Source: Bog-473 sp963701955 (GTDB lineage Bacteria; Actinomycetota; Acidimicrobiia; Acidimicrobiales; RAAP-2). From it: DNA of 64,000 nt. A program made the position numbers and the translations under genes. Where the stretch lies: positions 1,488,001 to 1,552,000 of the forward strand of contig OY969694.1 of NCBI GenBank assembly GCA_963701955.1, in the 5' to 3' direction. Under the pieces are notes generated by a model that was not told the origin of the DNA, made no database searches, and saw only the letters and a program-made list of their open reading frames with translations. Every line of letters begins with the position of its first letter. Within the stretch, counting starts at the first letter, position 1. Shown here in pieces: positions 1-7,215 of this stretch.

Positions 1-136
1 CGAACCATCCCTCAGGCACGCGGCCGGCAAACCACGCGCCGATGAGGCGCTCTTGTTCGGGCCCCGAAGGAGGCGGAGCCGTGGTCCGGCGCCTTCGGCT
101 GCGGCCGCCCTTGGTCTCGTCGATCACTTCACTCAT
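1..136 (-). CDS. N-terminus of a hypothetical protein, cut by the window edge
   Basis: Only the first 45 codons are present, reading from an ATG at 136 towards base 1. The peptide begins MSEVIDETKGG, then has a basic RRRR patch, a proline-rich segment, and the sequence LIGAWFAGRVPEGWF. I do not recognise the family with confidence. The basic, proline-rich N-terminus looks like a flexible leader before a folded domain. A good -35/-10 promoter lies immediately upstream, and the predicted transcript start is at or very near the ATG. This supports the start and suggests a leaderless mRNA. Its function cannot be deduced from this fragment. Confidence 0.55.
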   Translation of the reverse strand, partial: MSEVIDETKGGRSRRRRTTAPPPSGPEQERLIGAWFAGRVPEGWF

Positions 137-142
137 ATTACC

Positions 143-170
143 AGATTACATCATTACCTGAGCTTGTCAA
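143..170 (-). promoter_or_regulatory. Putative promoter for the leftmost gene (leaderless)
   Basis: On the minus strand there is a perfect TTGACA (165-170), a 16-base spacer and TAATCT (143-148). The ATG of the leftmost gene lies 6 bases after the -10 element, so transcription would start at the start codon or within a base or two of it. The -35 box overlaps the ferredoxin stop codon. The spacer and downstream region contain a GGTAAT direct repeat. The elements are read by eye only. Confidence 0.5.
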
Positions 171-421
171 GGACGGGATGACGTCACCCGCCGGGAGACC
201 GGTGCGGGCACTGACTGGCCCGCCGGACGTTCCCGCAAGGTGATGGCCCGCCGCGGGCAGTCCCGGACGGCCCGCTTGGCGACCTCGACGAGCTCGGCGG
301 GGAGGGGGGCACCGTCGACGATCGGGTATCCCCACTCGTCGAGGGTGATGGCCTCGGGAAGGAGCTCGGCACAGAAGCCGTAGGCGTCGCATGCCACCGG
401 GTCGATGACGATCCGGGTCAT
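167..421 (-). CDS. Single-cluster [3Fe-4S]-type ferredoxin
   Basis: An 84-residue ferredoxin, a small cytoplasmic electron carrier. Cluster ligands are Cys11 and Cys17 in CDAYGFC, and Cys55 in RDCPRRAI. The residue between the first two cysteines that would be a fourth ligand is absent, which is the usual pattern of actinobacterial 3Fe-4S ferredoxins. The chosen ATG at 421 overlaps the stop of the NuoF-like gene (ATGA); the longer open frame upstream is only that gene read in another frame. It is the last gene of a five-gene operon and is the likely electron donor or acceptor of the NuoF-like protein. Similar ferredoxins serve cytochromes P450, but none is encoded nearby. Confidence 0.85.
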   Translation of the reverse strand: MTRIVIDPVACDAYGFCAELLPEAITLDEWGYPIVDGAPLPAELVEVAKRAVRDCPRRAITLRERPAGQSVPAPVSRRVTSSRP

Positions 422-1704
422 GACGCCACCTGGGCCGGCCCGGGCTGTCGCAGCCGCGACGGCCCGTTCCAGTGCGCACACGGTGTGCCCCCGCTGTGCT
501 GCACGACGTCGGCGGCGAACACCGCGAGCGCACTGCGTACCAGGGAGACCGCTCCGTCGGGGTGACGACACGCCCCCCGCCCGTCGACCTCACCCAAGCG
601 CCGCTCGAGGCGGGGAAGCAGGGTCACCTCCGCGTCACCGCGGGCAAGGCGGGCGAGGTCGCCCGCAATGGCCGGCAGACCGTAGACGCAGGGACCGCAC
701 TGTCCGGCACTCTGCGATGCGAGGTAGTAGGCGAGTCGTGCGGTCTCCATGAGGCCGCAGGCGTCGGGTCCGAGCACCCAGATGACTCCGACGCCGGCGC
801 TGGCTCCGACGGCGCGCAGCGAGATCGACGCATAGGGCGTCGTGAAGTGGTCGGGGCCGACCCAGGCTCCGCCGTAACCCCCCACGAGGAGCGCGCGAGG
901 GGGACCGATGGGCGTGGCCCGACGCACGATGTCGTCCAACGGGGTCCCCCGATCGGTCTCCACCACGCCGGGCTGCTCGACCGCGCCCGAGATCGTGACG
1001 AGCGTGGTCCCGGGCTCTTCGACGAGGCCGCGGGCCCGGAACGCCTCGGGACCCGTCCGGGCGATCATGGCCACATGGGCGAGCGTCTCGGTGTTGTGCA
1101 CCAGCGCGGCCTGTCGGCCGATGCGCAGGGGGATCCCCTTGTCGGGCCGGAAGGATGGAAGCGACCGGTTCGTCCGTATCCAGGCGACGAGGGCCGACTC
1201 CTCGCCGGCGACGAAGCGGTCCGGAGGCCGGACCAGCTGCTCGGTGGCAGGGGCGCACCGGGCCACGACCCGCTCGGCCATGGCCCGTGAAACGGCGGAC
1301 GCCACGTGCTCGCGCCCCTCGGGAACACACACGGTGACCCGGTGGGCGCCGGCAGCCACGGCGAGCAGCTGTGCCCCGTCGAGCACGAGGTGCGGCGACC
1401 GCAGCAACAACAGCTTGTCCTTGTCGCTGGCCGGCTCGCCCTCCATGGCGTTGACCACCACGGTCCCACCCGGGCCGGCGGCAGCGGTGCTCGAGAGCTT
1501 GATGGCGGCAGGGAACCCGGCCCCGCCCCGACCGGTGAGACCCGAGGCTTCGAGCGCCGAGAGGAACGACGCCCGCCAGGAACGGTCGTCGGGAGCGGGC
1601 AACGGCGCCGGTCCGAGCGCGGCCACGTGCGCGGCCAGGTCGGTCGGATGGCCGAGGAGCCGGTACCGGTCTGTGCTGCGCACGGCTTCGCGAACATCAG
1701 ACAT
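418..1704 (-). CDS. NuoF-like (complex I 51-kDa family) NADH/FMN flavoprotein
   Basis: A 428-residue homologue of the NADH-binding NuoF/HoxF subunit. Visible features are the FMN-site motif GRGGAGFP near residue 58, a SLBB-like middle part, and a C-terminal iron-sulfur motif SAGQCGPC with a later CRHPDGA. The family oxidises NAD(P)H with FMN and passes electrons to an Fe-S cluster. No other complex I gene is present, so this is a stand-alone paralogue. It overlaps the membrane protein upstream by 8 bases and the ferredoxin downstream by 4. I infer that it links cytosolic NAD(P)H or ferredoxin to the heme-b membrane protein encoded beside it. The direction of electron flow is not shown by the sequence. 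Confidence 0.8.
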   Translation of the reverse strand: MSDVREAVRSTDRYRLLGHPTDLAAHVAALGPAPLPAPDDRSWRASFLSALEASGLTGRGGAGFPAAIKLSSTAAAGPGGTVVVNAMEGEPASDKDKLLLLRSPHLVLDGAQLLAVAAGAHRVTVCVPEGREHVASAVSRAMAERVVARCAPATEQLVRPPDRFVAGEESALVAWIRTNRSLPSFRPDKGIPLRIGRQAALVHNTETLAHVAMIARTGPEAFRARGLVEEPGTTLVTISGAVEQPGVVETDRGTPLDDIVRRATPIGPPRALLVGGYGGAWVGPDHFTTPYASISLRAVGASAGVGVIWVLGPDACGLMETARLAYYLASQSAGQCGPCVYGLPAIAGDLARLARGDAEVTLLPRLERRLGEVDGRGACRHPDGAVSLVRSALAVFAADVVQHSGGTPCAHWNGPSRLRQPGPAQVAS

Positions 1705-2320
1705 GGCGGGAACCTCCCCGGGTGCGCCCCGAGAGCGCCAGGTGCTTCGGCGGCGGCACGGAGCCGGCGGCGTGGGTGGTGCGGATCGCCGACTGGTGGG
1801 TGGCCACCCGAACCCGCCAGGCCAGCGCGAGGCCGACCGCGACGATGCAGACGGCGAAGAGTGCGATGACCCAGGGCCTGCGCGAGTCGGTCCCCATGCC
1901 GAAGGTGTGGGCCACCGCGACCGGCCAGCTGAGGTAGGCCAGCCAGTGGATGGCGCGCCACGCGCCCGCCGGGATGCGCCCCCGGACCAGGCTGGAGACG
2001 AACACAGCCACCATGAGATCGAGCGAGACCGCTCCGATTCCCACCCAGAACGCGTCGTACCCGGAGGTGAAGGGGATCACGATGGCTGCCCAACCGATGT
2101 GCACGTAGGTGTCCAACACACTCGTGACCACGTGGATCCCGAGGAACACGACCGCGAGAATGGAGATACGCCGGTGCATCTCCTGGTGCGCGAACCCGGG
2201 CCAACGGCGGGCCCGGGCCCGCGTCGTGGTGGTGAGGCCCAGGACCATGGTCAGCGTGAGGAGCACCAGAGCCATGAGACCACTGGCCCTCGTGGCGTAC
2301 CACAGGTTCGTCGAGCTCAT
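1697..2320 (-). CDS. Ferric-reductase-like heme-b transmembrane protein
   Basis: A 207-residue integral membrane protein with about five to six hydrophobic helices. Histidines sit in paired positions typical of bis-His heme b ligation: HRRISIL and GIHVVTS in the early helices, HWLAYLSWPVAVAHTF later. It matches the ferric reductase-like transmembrane domain fold (NOX/FRE/MsrQ class). It has no flavin or NADH domain of its own, so partners must supply electrons; the NuoF-like protein and ferredoxin downstream are candidates. I chose ATG 2320 (MSSTNLW) because it forms an ATGA overlap with apbE. An alternative start lies five codons earlier. Confidence 0.78.
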   Translation of the reverse strand: MSSTNLWYATRASGLMALVLLTLTMVLGLTTTTRARARRWPGFAHQEMHRRISILAVVFLGIHVVTSVLDTYVHIGWAAIVIPFTSGYDAFWVGIGAVSLDLMVAVFVSSLVRGRIPAGAWRAIHWLAYLSWPVAVAHTFGMGTDSRRPWVIALFAVCIVAVGLALAWRVRVATHQSAIRTTHAAGSVPPPKHLALSGRTRGGSRHV

Positions 2321-3264
2321 CACGCCTCCGGCCAACCGTTGAGGTAGGAGATCTCGCCGTCGACTCGGACCAGCCTGGCTGCATGCCCGAACGGTTCGAG
2401 GCGCTCAATCGCCTGCTCTCCCCAGACGATGGCCGCCGTGGTCATCACGTTGGCCTCGACACAGCTGGCCGCGGTGGCCGAGACGAGCACCCAGTACGGC
2501 GGCGCGCAATCACCCGTCCTCGGGTCGACGATGTGATGCACCGCACGCTCGCCGGAGCGCCACTCGCGCACCGAGGTCGCCGAGCTGGCCAACCCACCAC
2601 GCTCGATCGCCACCACCTGATCGACCGCGTCGGCCGGTGTCGAGGACTCCCGGGCGATGCCGATGGGCCAACCTCCCCCGGGCGGTTGTCCGGCGACGGC
2701 GACGTCACCACCGAGACTGACGAGGACGCCCCCACCGACGGCTGCGGCGATGCGTGCCGCCGCCCGGTCGGCCGCCAGGGCCTTGGCACTGCACCCGAGG
2801 TCGAGACGCACACCGAGCGGGATGCGCACAGTGTGGCCCCGAGGATCGAGCTGCACGTGGGCGTAGCCGGCCACGGGTCCGAGCGCCTGCGGTGGCGCCG
2901 GGGGCCGGGCCATCACCTCGTCGAGGTCGGCGTCGTAGCCGAGTGCCGCGATGGCATTGCCGATCGTCGGGTCGATCGCACCGGCGGTGCGCCGGGCGGC
3001 GTCCACGGCGACCTCGATCGCCTCGTAGAGCAGCGCACTGACCTCCACCGGTCGCCCGGCTTGGGAGTGCACCCTCTCCAACTCGGAGTCGGGCCGAAAC
3101 CTGCTGCAGGCCAGGTCGATGGCGCGAAGTTCGTCGGCGAGAAGTTCCTGCGCGTGGTCTGCCCGGTCCGGGTCGGCCTCCTGCACGACGACCGTGGCGG
3201 TCGTCCCGATGGCACGAAAGCTTCGCTGCGTCATCAGCGGCTCGCGCAGGCTCGTGGGGCTCAT
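2320..3264 (-). CDS. apbE: FAD:protein FMN transferase (ApbE)
   Basis: A 314-residue ApbE family protein. It covalently attaches FMN from FAD to a Thr or Ser in SGA(T/S) motifs of secreted or membrane proteins. Recognisable segments are DLGCSAKALAADRA, a glycine-rich VSLGGDVAVAG, HHIVDPRTG, and a C-terminal SATAASCVEANVMTTAA that corresponds to the metal-binding region. No clear signal peptide is visible at the annotated start. It sits between a Ser/Thr-rich membrane-anchored protein carrying SGAT motifs (4-base overlap) and the heme-b membrane protein (1-base overlap). This strongly suggests that the small upstream protein is its substrate. Confidence 0.9.
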   Translation of the reverse strand: MSPTSLREPLMTQRSFRAIGTTATVVVQEADPDRADHAQELLADELRAIDLACSRFRPDSELERVHSQAGRPVEVSALLYEAIEVAVDAARRTAGAIDPTIGNAIAALGYDADLDEVMARPPAPPQALGPVAGYAHVQLDPRGHTVRIPLGVRLDLGCSAKALAADRAAARIAAAVGGGVLVSLGGDVAVAGQPPGGGWPIGIARESSTPADAVDQVVAIERGGLASSATSVREWRSGERAVHHIVDPRTGDCAPPYWVLVSATAASCVEANVMTTAAIVWGEQAIERLEPFGHAARLVRVDGEISYLNGWPEA

Positions 3265-3602
3265 CGCGCCGAACTCCCACCCGAGGTCACGGTGGCACCC
3301 GACGACGACTGCATCGGGGCCGACGACGAGCTCGAGCTGGAGCCGTTCGAGGTGCTTCCGGTGTTCCCGGTGTTGGTCGTGGAGCTTCCCGTCGTTGCGG
3401 AGCTCCCCGTGCTGCTCGTCGAAGACGTGGGGCCCGACGTGGCGCCAGAGGTCGCTCCGCCCGGGTGCTCGCGCGACACGATGACGCCGATGAGGGCCGT
3501 GGCGCCGGCGGCCATCACGATGGCTCCGCGGGTCATGACGCGCAACCGGGACTGGACCCGCTCCCTGCTCTGTGCGCCGTTCGATCGGTGGACGGATGCC
3601 AT
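3261..3602 (-). CDS. Small Ser/Thr-rich membrane-anchored protein, candidate flavinylation acceptor
   Basis: A 113-residue protein. A basic N-terminus (1-22) precedes one hydrophobic segment (about 24-43). The rest is an almost pure Ser/Thr/Gly tail, predicted to lie outside the cell by the positive-inside rule. The tail holds two SGAT motifs: SGATSG at 52-57 and SGATVTS at 101-107, near the C-terminus. SGAT(x)T is the core of the ApbE target motif known from NqrC, RnfG and FMN-bind domains, but no FMN-bind domain is visible, and Gln rather than Asp/Asn precedes the second motif by three residues. It is the first gene of the operon and overlaps apbE. Low-complexity composition alone could make such motifs by chance, so the role is inferred. 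Confidence 0.65.
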   Translation of the reverse strand: MASVHRSNGAQSRERVQSRLRVMTRGAIVMAAGATALIGVIVSREHPGGATSGATSGPTSSTSSTGSSATTGSSTTNTGNTGSTSNGSSSSSSSAPMQSSSGATVTSGGSSAR

Positions 3603-3766
3603 TCTCTGGACTCTCTCGTTGTGGTGGACGTCACGATCCCACCACGCCAGCTTCGCCTCACTCGCAGGGCCAGCTGTGGGTCTGCTGTGACATCGAGGTC
3701 GGGTGTCGCGATCCTCTGTTGTGCCAGTATGCGGGACACGGGCGTCCCAACCCCGTCACCCTCCAT

Positions 3767-4303
3767 ATGGCTCCGACCCGCTATACGTTCGACTCGGATC
3801 GCTCGTGCATCTGGGTGAGCGGACGCTCCAGCCTCCACCCCATCAACACCGAGACCAGGGGCATCACCGGGTGGTTCGAGGCCTCCGGGGGTGGAGGCGG
3901 TGCGCTCGACCTGGACGGCGGCATCGCCGGAGAACTGGAGCTCGCCGTGCACCGTTTGACGTCGGGCAACCGGCTCTACGACCGCGAGCTCCAGCGCCGG
4001 ATCGACGCGGCGCGCTACCCCACCATCGTGGGCCGGCTCAGCCGGATCGTCGCCGACGGTCCACCCCCCGACTACGTCGTCACCGGCGACGTGACCTTCC
4101 ACGGACGTACGTTGACCTTCCAGCACGACATGCGGATTGAGATCGACGACGCAGAGGTGCGCCTCAGCGGTGAGGACACCTTCGACATCCGCACCTTCGG
4201 CATGACGCCGCCGAGCATGCTCATGGTGCGCGTCTACCCGGAGATCAGCGTTCGGGTGGAGCTGATCGGCATGGCCGAGGAGGGCGACGCCGTTCGGTCC
4301 TGA
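3767..4303 (+). CDS. YceI-like domain protein
   Basis: A 178-residue protein with the YceI pattern of a lipocalin-like beta barrel: an early YTFDSDRSCIWVSGRSSLHP strand pair, a middle LYDRELQRRIDAARYPTIVGR, a TGDVTFHGRTLTFQ segment, and a closing FGMTPPSMLMVRVYPEISVRVEL. YceI proteins bind isoprenoid or amphiphilic ligands. No signal peptide is visible from the chosen ATG (3767), so a cytoplasmic location is likely. The longer upstream frame has no family similarity and was left out. It is divergent from the redox operon (164 bases between) and lies next to the hopanoid operon. A link to isoprenoids is tempting but unproven. Confidence 0.75.
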   Translation: MAPTRYTFDSDRSCIWVSGRSSLHPINTETRGITGWFEASGGGGGALDLDGGIAGELELAVHRLTSGNRLYDRELQRRIDAARYPTIVGRLSRIVADGPPPDYVVTGDVTFHGRTLTFQHDMRIEIDDAEVRLSGEDTFDIRTFGMTPPSMLMVRVYPEISVRVELIGMAEEGDAVRS

Positions 4304-4375
4304 GGGGATCGACGACCTGCAGGCCCGACGCGGTCGTGCGGCCGGGTGCCCTCGTCCGCGAGAGGTGCCGGGTGG

Positions 4376-6211
4376 TCAGCCGGACCGGACGTGCTCGGTC
4401 TTGCGCCGGGCGAAGAGGGCGGTGTCGGCCAGCCCGGCCCCGTCGAGACCGAATTCGGCCAACAGGTCGTCGATCCTGCCGTGGGGGACGTGCACCAGGG
4501 GTACGCCACAGCCCACCACCATCGGCACCGGACCGTCGCCGTTGCCCACGAGGGCCGAGCGCACCAGCGAAGCAGCTCCGCCCTCGGCCACGCCGTCCTC
4601 GGCCACGAGCACCACCGCGTGCCGTGAGGCATCGGCGAGCATTGCCCGATCGAGCGGGGTCACCGATCGGGCGTCCCAGACGCTCGCCCGCACGCCGGCC
4701 AACGCCAGCCGCTCTGCGGCCGCCTCGCAGGCGGCCAGGAGCTTGCCCACCCCGATCAGGCACACGTCGGACCCCCGCCGCACCAGGCGTGCCCGCACTC
4801 CCCGCCCGGTCACGCCAGCCCTGGGCGCCACGGTCTTGGGCCACCGGATGGCGACCGGCCCGCTGTCGATCTCCAGGGCGGTCGCCAACATCTCGGCGAC
4901 CTCCTCGTAGGACGAGGGGGCCAGGAGGGTCATGCCCGGGACCTTGGTCAAGAGCGCCAGGTCCAAGAGGCCGTGGTGGCTCGGACCGTCGTCGCCGGTG
5001 ATCCCGGCCCGGTCGATGCAGAACACCACCGGCAGCCGGTGCAGGCCCACGTCGTAGTACACCTGGTCCCAGGCCCGGTTGAGGAAGGTCGAGTAGATCG
5101 CCACCACCGGACGCAGCCCGGCCATGGCCATTCCGGCCGCGGCCGTGACGGCATGCTGCTCGGCGATGCCCACGTCGAAGAAGCGGTGCGGGTAGCGCTC
5201 CGCGAAGGGAAGAAGTCCGGTCGGACCGGGCATGGCGGCGGTCACGGCCACCAAGTCGGGACGACGGCCTGCCTCGGCGAGGACCGCCCGCCCGAAAGCC
5301 TCGGTGTAGGTGGCTCCGTCGCCCGGGCGCGGCCGCGACCGCCCGGTGGCCGGATCGAAGGGAGACACGTCGTGGAGCCGTTTCTCGGCATCGGCCTCGG
5401 CCGGCCCGTAACCGAGACCCTTCTTCGTGAGCACGTGGAGCACCACGGGGCCCCCGGTCCGGGCCGCGCAGCGCAGTGCCCTCTCGAGCGCACCGACACA
5501 GTGACCGTCGACGGGACCGTGGTAGGCGATACCCAGAGCGCCGAAGAAAGCCGGCGCCGACGCAGTCACACGGAGCGCGCCTTCGCCTGCGGTGAGGGGT
5601 GACACCGTGGGCGCGTAGGAGCGGCCGTTGTCGTTCAAGACGATGACCACCGGGGTGGCCGCGATCCCGATGTTGTTGAGGGCCTCGTAGGCGAGGCCAC
5701 CGGTCAGGGCCCCATCGCCCACCACCGCCACAACCGGACGATCGCAACCACCCAGCTGGCGGGCCCTGGCCATGCCGTAGGCGTAGGAAAGGGCGGTCGA
5801 GGCGTGGCTGTTCTCCACATGGTCGTGCGCCGACTCGGCGCGGTTGGGGTATCCCGAGAGACCGCCGGCCTGGCGCAGGCGGTCGAAGTCCGGCGCCCGC
5901 CCGGTGACCAGCTTGTGCACGTAGGCCTGGTGTCCGGTGTCCCAGACGATGGGGTCGGCCGGGGAGTCGAACACTCGGTGCAACGCGATGGTCAACTCGA
6001 CCACGCCGAGGTTGGCGCCGAGATGCCCGCCTGTGGTGGCCAGCGTGGCAACGAGAAAGCGCCGCACCCGATCAGCCAGGGCGGTGAGCTCCGACGGGCT
6101 CATGGCCCGCAGAGCGACCGGGTCGATGCCGTCGAGCGTCTCGGCCTCTTCGGACACGGCGGCCAGGGCGGGGCGATCGGGGGTGTCGAAGGGGAGGACG
6201 TCGACGGCCAT
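4376..6211 (-). CDS. dxs: 1-deoxy-D-xylulose-5-phosphate synthase
   Basis: A 611-residue thiamine diphosphate enzyme that condenses pyruvate and glyceraldehyde 3-phosphate, the first step of the MEP isoprenoid pathway. The N-terminal TPP-binding part shows GGHLGANLGVVELT, DTGHQAYVHKLVTGR and VGDGALTGG. The transketolase-like middle domain has DVGIAEQHAVTAAAG and AIYSTFLNRAWDQV, with GITGDDGPSHHG further on. Length is near the family norm. The start overlaps the hpnH stop by one base (TGATG). It is the last gene of the hopanoid operon, where a dedicated dxs copy would raise isoprenoid precursor supply. Whether another dxs exists elsewhere cannot be seen here. Confidence 0.95.
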   Translation of the reverse strand: MAVDVLPFDTPDRPALAAVSEEAETLDGIDPVALRAMSPSELTALADRVRRFLVATLATTGGHLGANLGVVELTIALHRVFDSPADPIVWDTGHQAYVHKLVTGRAPDFDRLRQAGGLSGYPNRAESAHDHVENSHASTALSYAYGMARARQLGGCDRPVVAVVGDGALTGGLAYEALNNIGIAATPVVIVLNDNGRSYAPTVSPLTAGEGALRVTASAPAFFGALGIAYHGPVDGHCVGALERALRCAARTGGPVVLHVLTKKGLGYGPAEADAEKRLHDVSPFDPATGRSRPRPGDGATYTEAFGRAVLAEAGRRPDLVAVTAAMPGPTGLLPFAERYPHRFFDVGIAEQHAVTAAAGMAMAGLRPVVAIYSTFLNRAWDQVYYDVGLHRLPVVFCIDRAGITGDDGPSHHGLLDLALLTKVPGMTLLAPSSYEEVAEMLATALEIDSGPVAIRWPKTVAPRAGVTGRGVRARLVRRGSDVCLIGVGKLLAACEAAAERLALAGVRASVWDARSVTPLDRAMLADASRHAVVLVAEDGVAEGGAASLVRSALVGNGDGPVPMVVGCGVPLVHVPHGRIDDLLAEFGLDGAGLADTALFARRKTEHVRSG

Positions 6212-7215
6212 CAGCGACTGTTCACGATGGCGCGAAGGGACTGGCGCAGGCTTCCCAGTGTCGCAATGGCGGCCGTCGGCTCATAACCGCAATGGGCCAT
6301 GCAGTTCGCGCATCGGGGGTCCCTGCCTCGCCCGTAGGCGTCCCAGTCGGTGGTCTCGACCAACTCTCGATAGCTCTGGGCGTAGCCGTCAGCCATCAGG
6401 TAACACGGTCGCTGCCAGCCCAGGACCGAAAAGCTGGGAATACCCCACGCGGTGCAGCTGAAGTCCGCCTTGCCCTCCAAGAAGTCGAGGAAGAGCGGCG
6501 AGTGGTTGAGGCGCCACTTCTTGCGCTTGCCGGCGAACGCCTCGGCAAACAGGGTGCGGGTCTGGGTCACCCCCAAGAAGTGCTCCTGGTCGGGCGCCTT
6601 CTCGTACGCGTAGGCGGGCGAGATCATCATGGCGTCGACCTTCAGGTCGTCGTTCAGGAAATCGAGGACGTCGCGCACCGTCTTGGGAGAGTCGGTGTTG
6701 AAGAACGTGGAGTTGGTCGTGACCCGGAACCCCATGGCCTTGGCCTCCTTGACCGCCAGCACCACCTCGTCGAAGACCCCCGCCCGGTCCACTGCCGCAT
6801 CGTGCCGCTCGCCCAGTCCGTCGACATGGACCACCCAGGAGAAGTAACGCGACGGGGTGAAGCGTTCCAGCCGACGGCGAAGCAGCACGGCGTTGGTGCA
6901 CAGGTACACGTAGACCTTGCGCCGGATGAGCTCGGCCACGATGGTGTCGATGTCGGGGTGCAGCAGTGGCTCACCGCCGGCAATCGAGACCATGGGTGTC
7001 CCGCTCTCCTCCACCGCCCCCACGACGTCTTCGACCGACAGTCGCTTACGGAGGATGTCGGTCGGGTGCTGGATCTTGCCGCAGCCCGGGCACGAGAGGT
7101 TGCAGGCGAACAACGGCTCGATCTCGACCAAGAAGGGGTAGTGCTTGGTGCCCTTGAGCCGCTGGCGCAGCAGGTGGGATCCGATACGGAGGTTCTGACG
7201 GAGGGGAATGGGCAT
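6211..7215 (-). CDS. hpnH: Adenosylhopane synthase, radical SAM (HpnH)
   Basis: A 334-residue radical SAM enzyme. The cluster motif is Cys38, Cys42, Cys45 in ACNLSCPGC, followed by SIAGGEPLLHP. A C-terminal Cys-rich segment RCANCMAHCGYEP is typical of HpnH. HpnH adds the 5'-deoxyadenosyl radical to diploptene to give adenosylhopane, the first step of extended hopanoid side-chain synthesis. ATG 7215 was chosen because it starts the conserved MPIPLRQNLR and overlaps the stop of hpnG-ispH by one base. The open frame continues upstream because it contains a displaced piece of ispH (see the frameshift note), not because HpnH is longer. Confidence 0.94.
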   Translation of the reverse strand: MPIPLRQNLRIGSHLLRQRLKGTKHYPFLVEIEPLFACNLSCPGCGKIQHPTDILRKRLSVEDVVGAVEESGTPMVSIAGGEPLLHPDIDTIVAELIRRKVYVYLCTNAVLLRRRLERFTPSRYFSWVVHVDGLGERHDAAVDRAGVFDEVVLAVKEAKAMGFRVTTNSTFFNTDSPKTVRDVLDFLNDDLKVDAMMISPAYAYEKAPDQEHFLGVTQTRTLFAEAFAGKRKKWRLNHSPLFLDFLEGKADFSCTAWGIPSFSVLGWQRPCYLMADGYAQSYRELVETTDWDAYGRGRDPRCANCMAHCGYEPTAAIATLGSLRQSLRAIVNSR

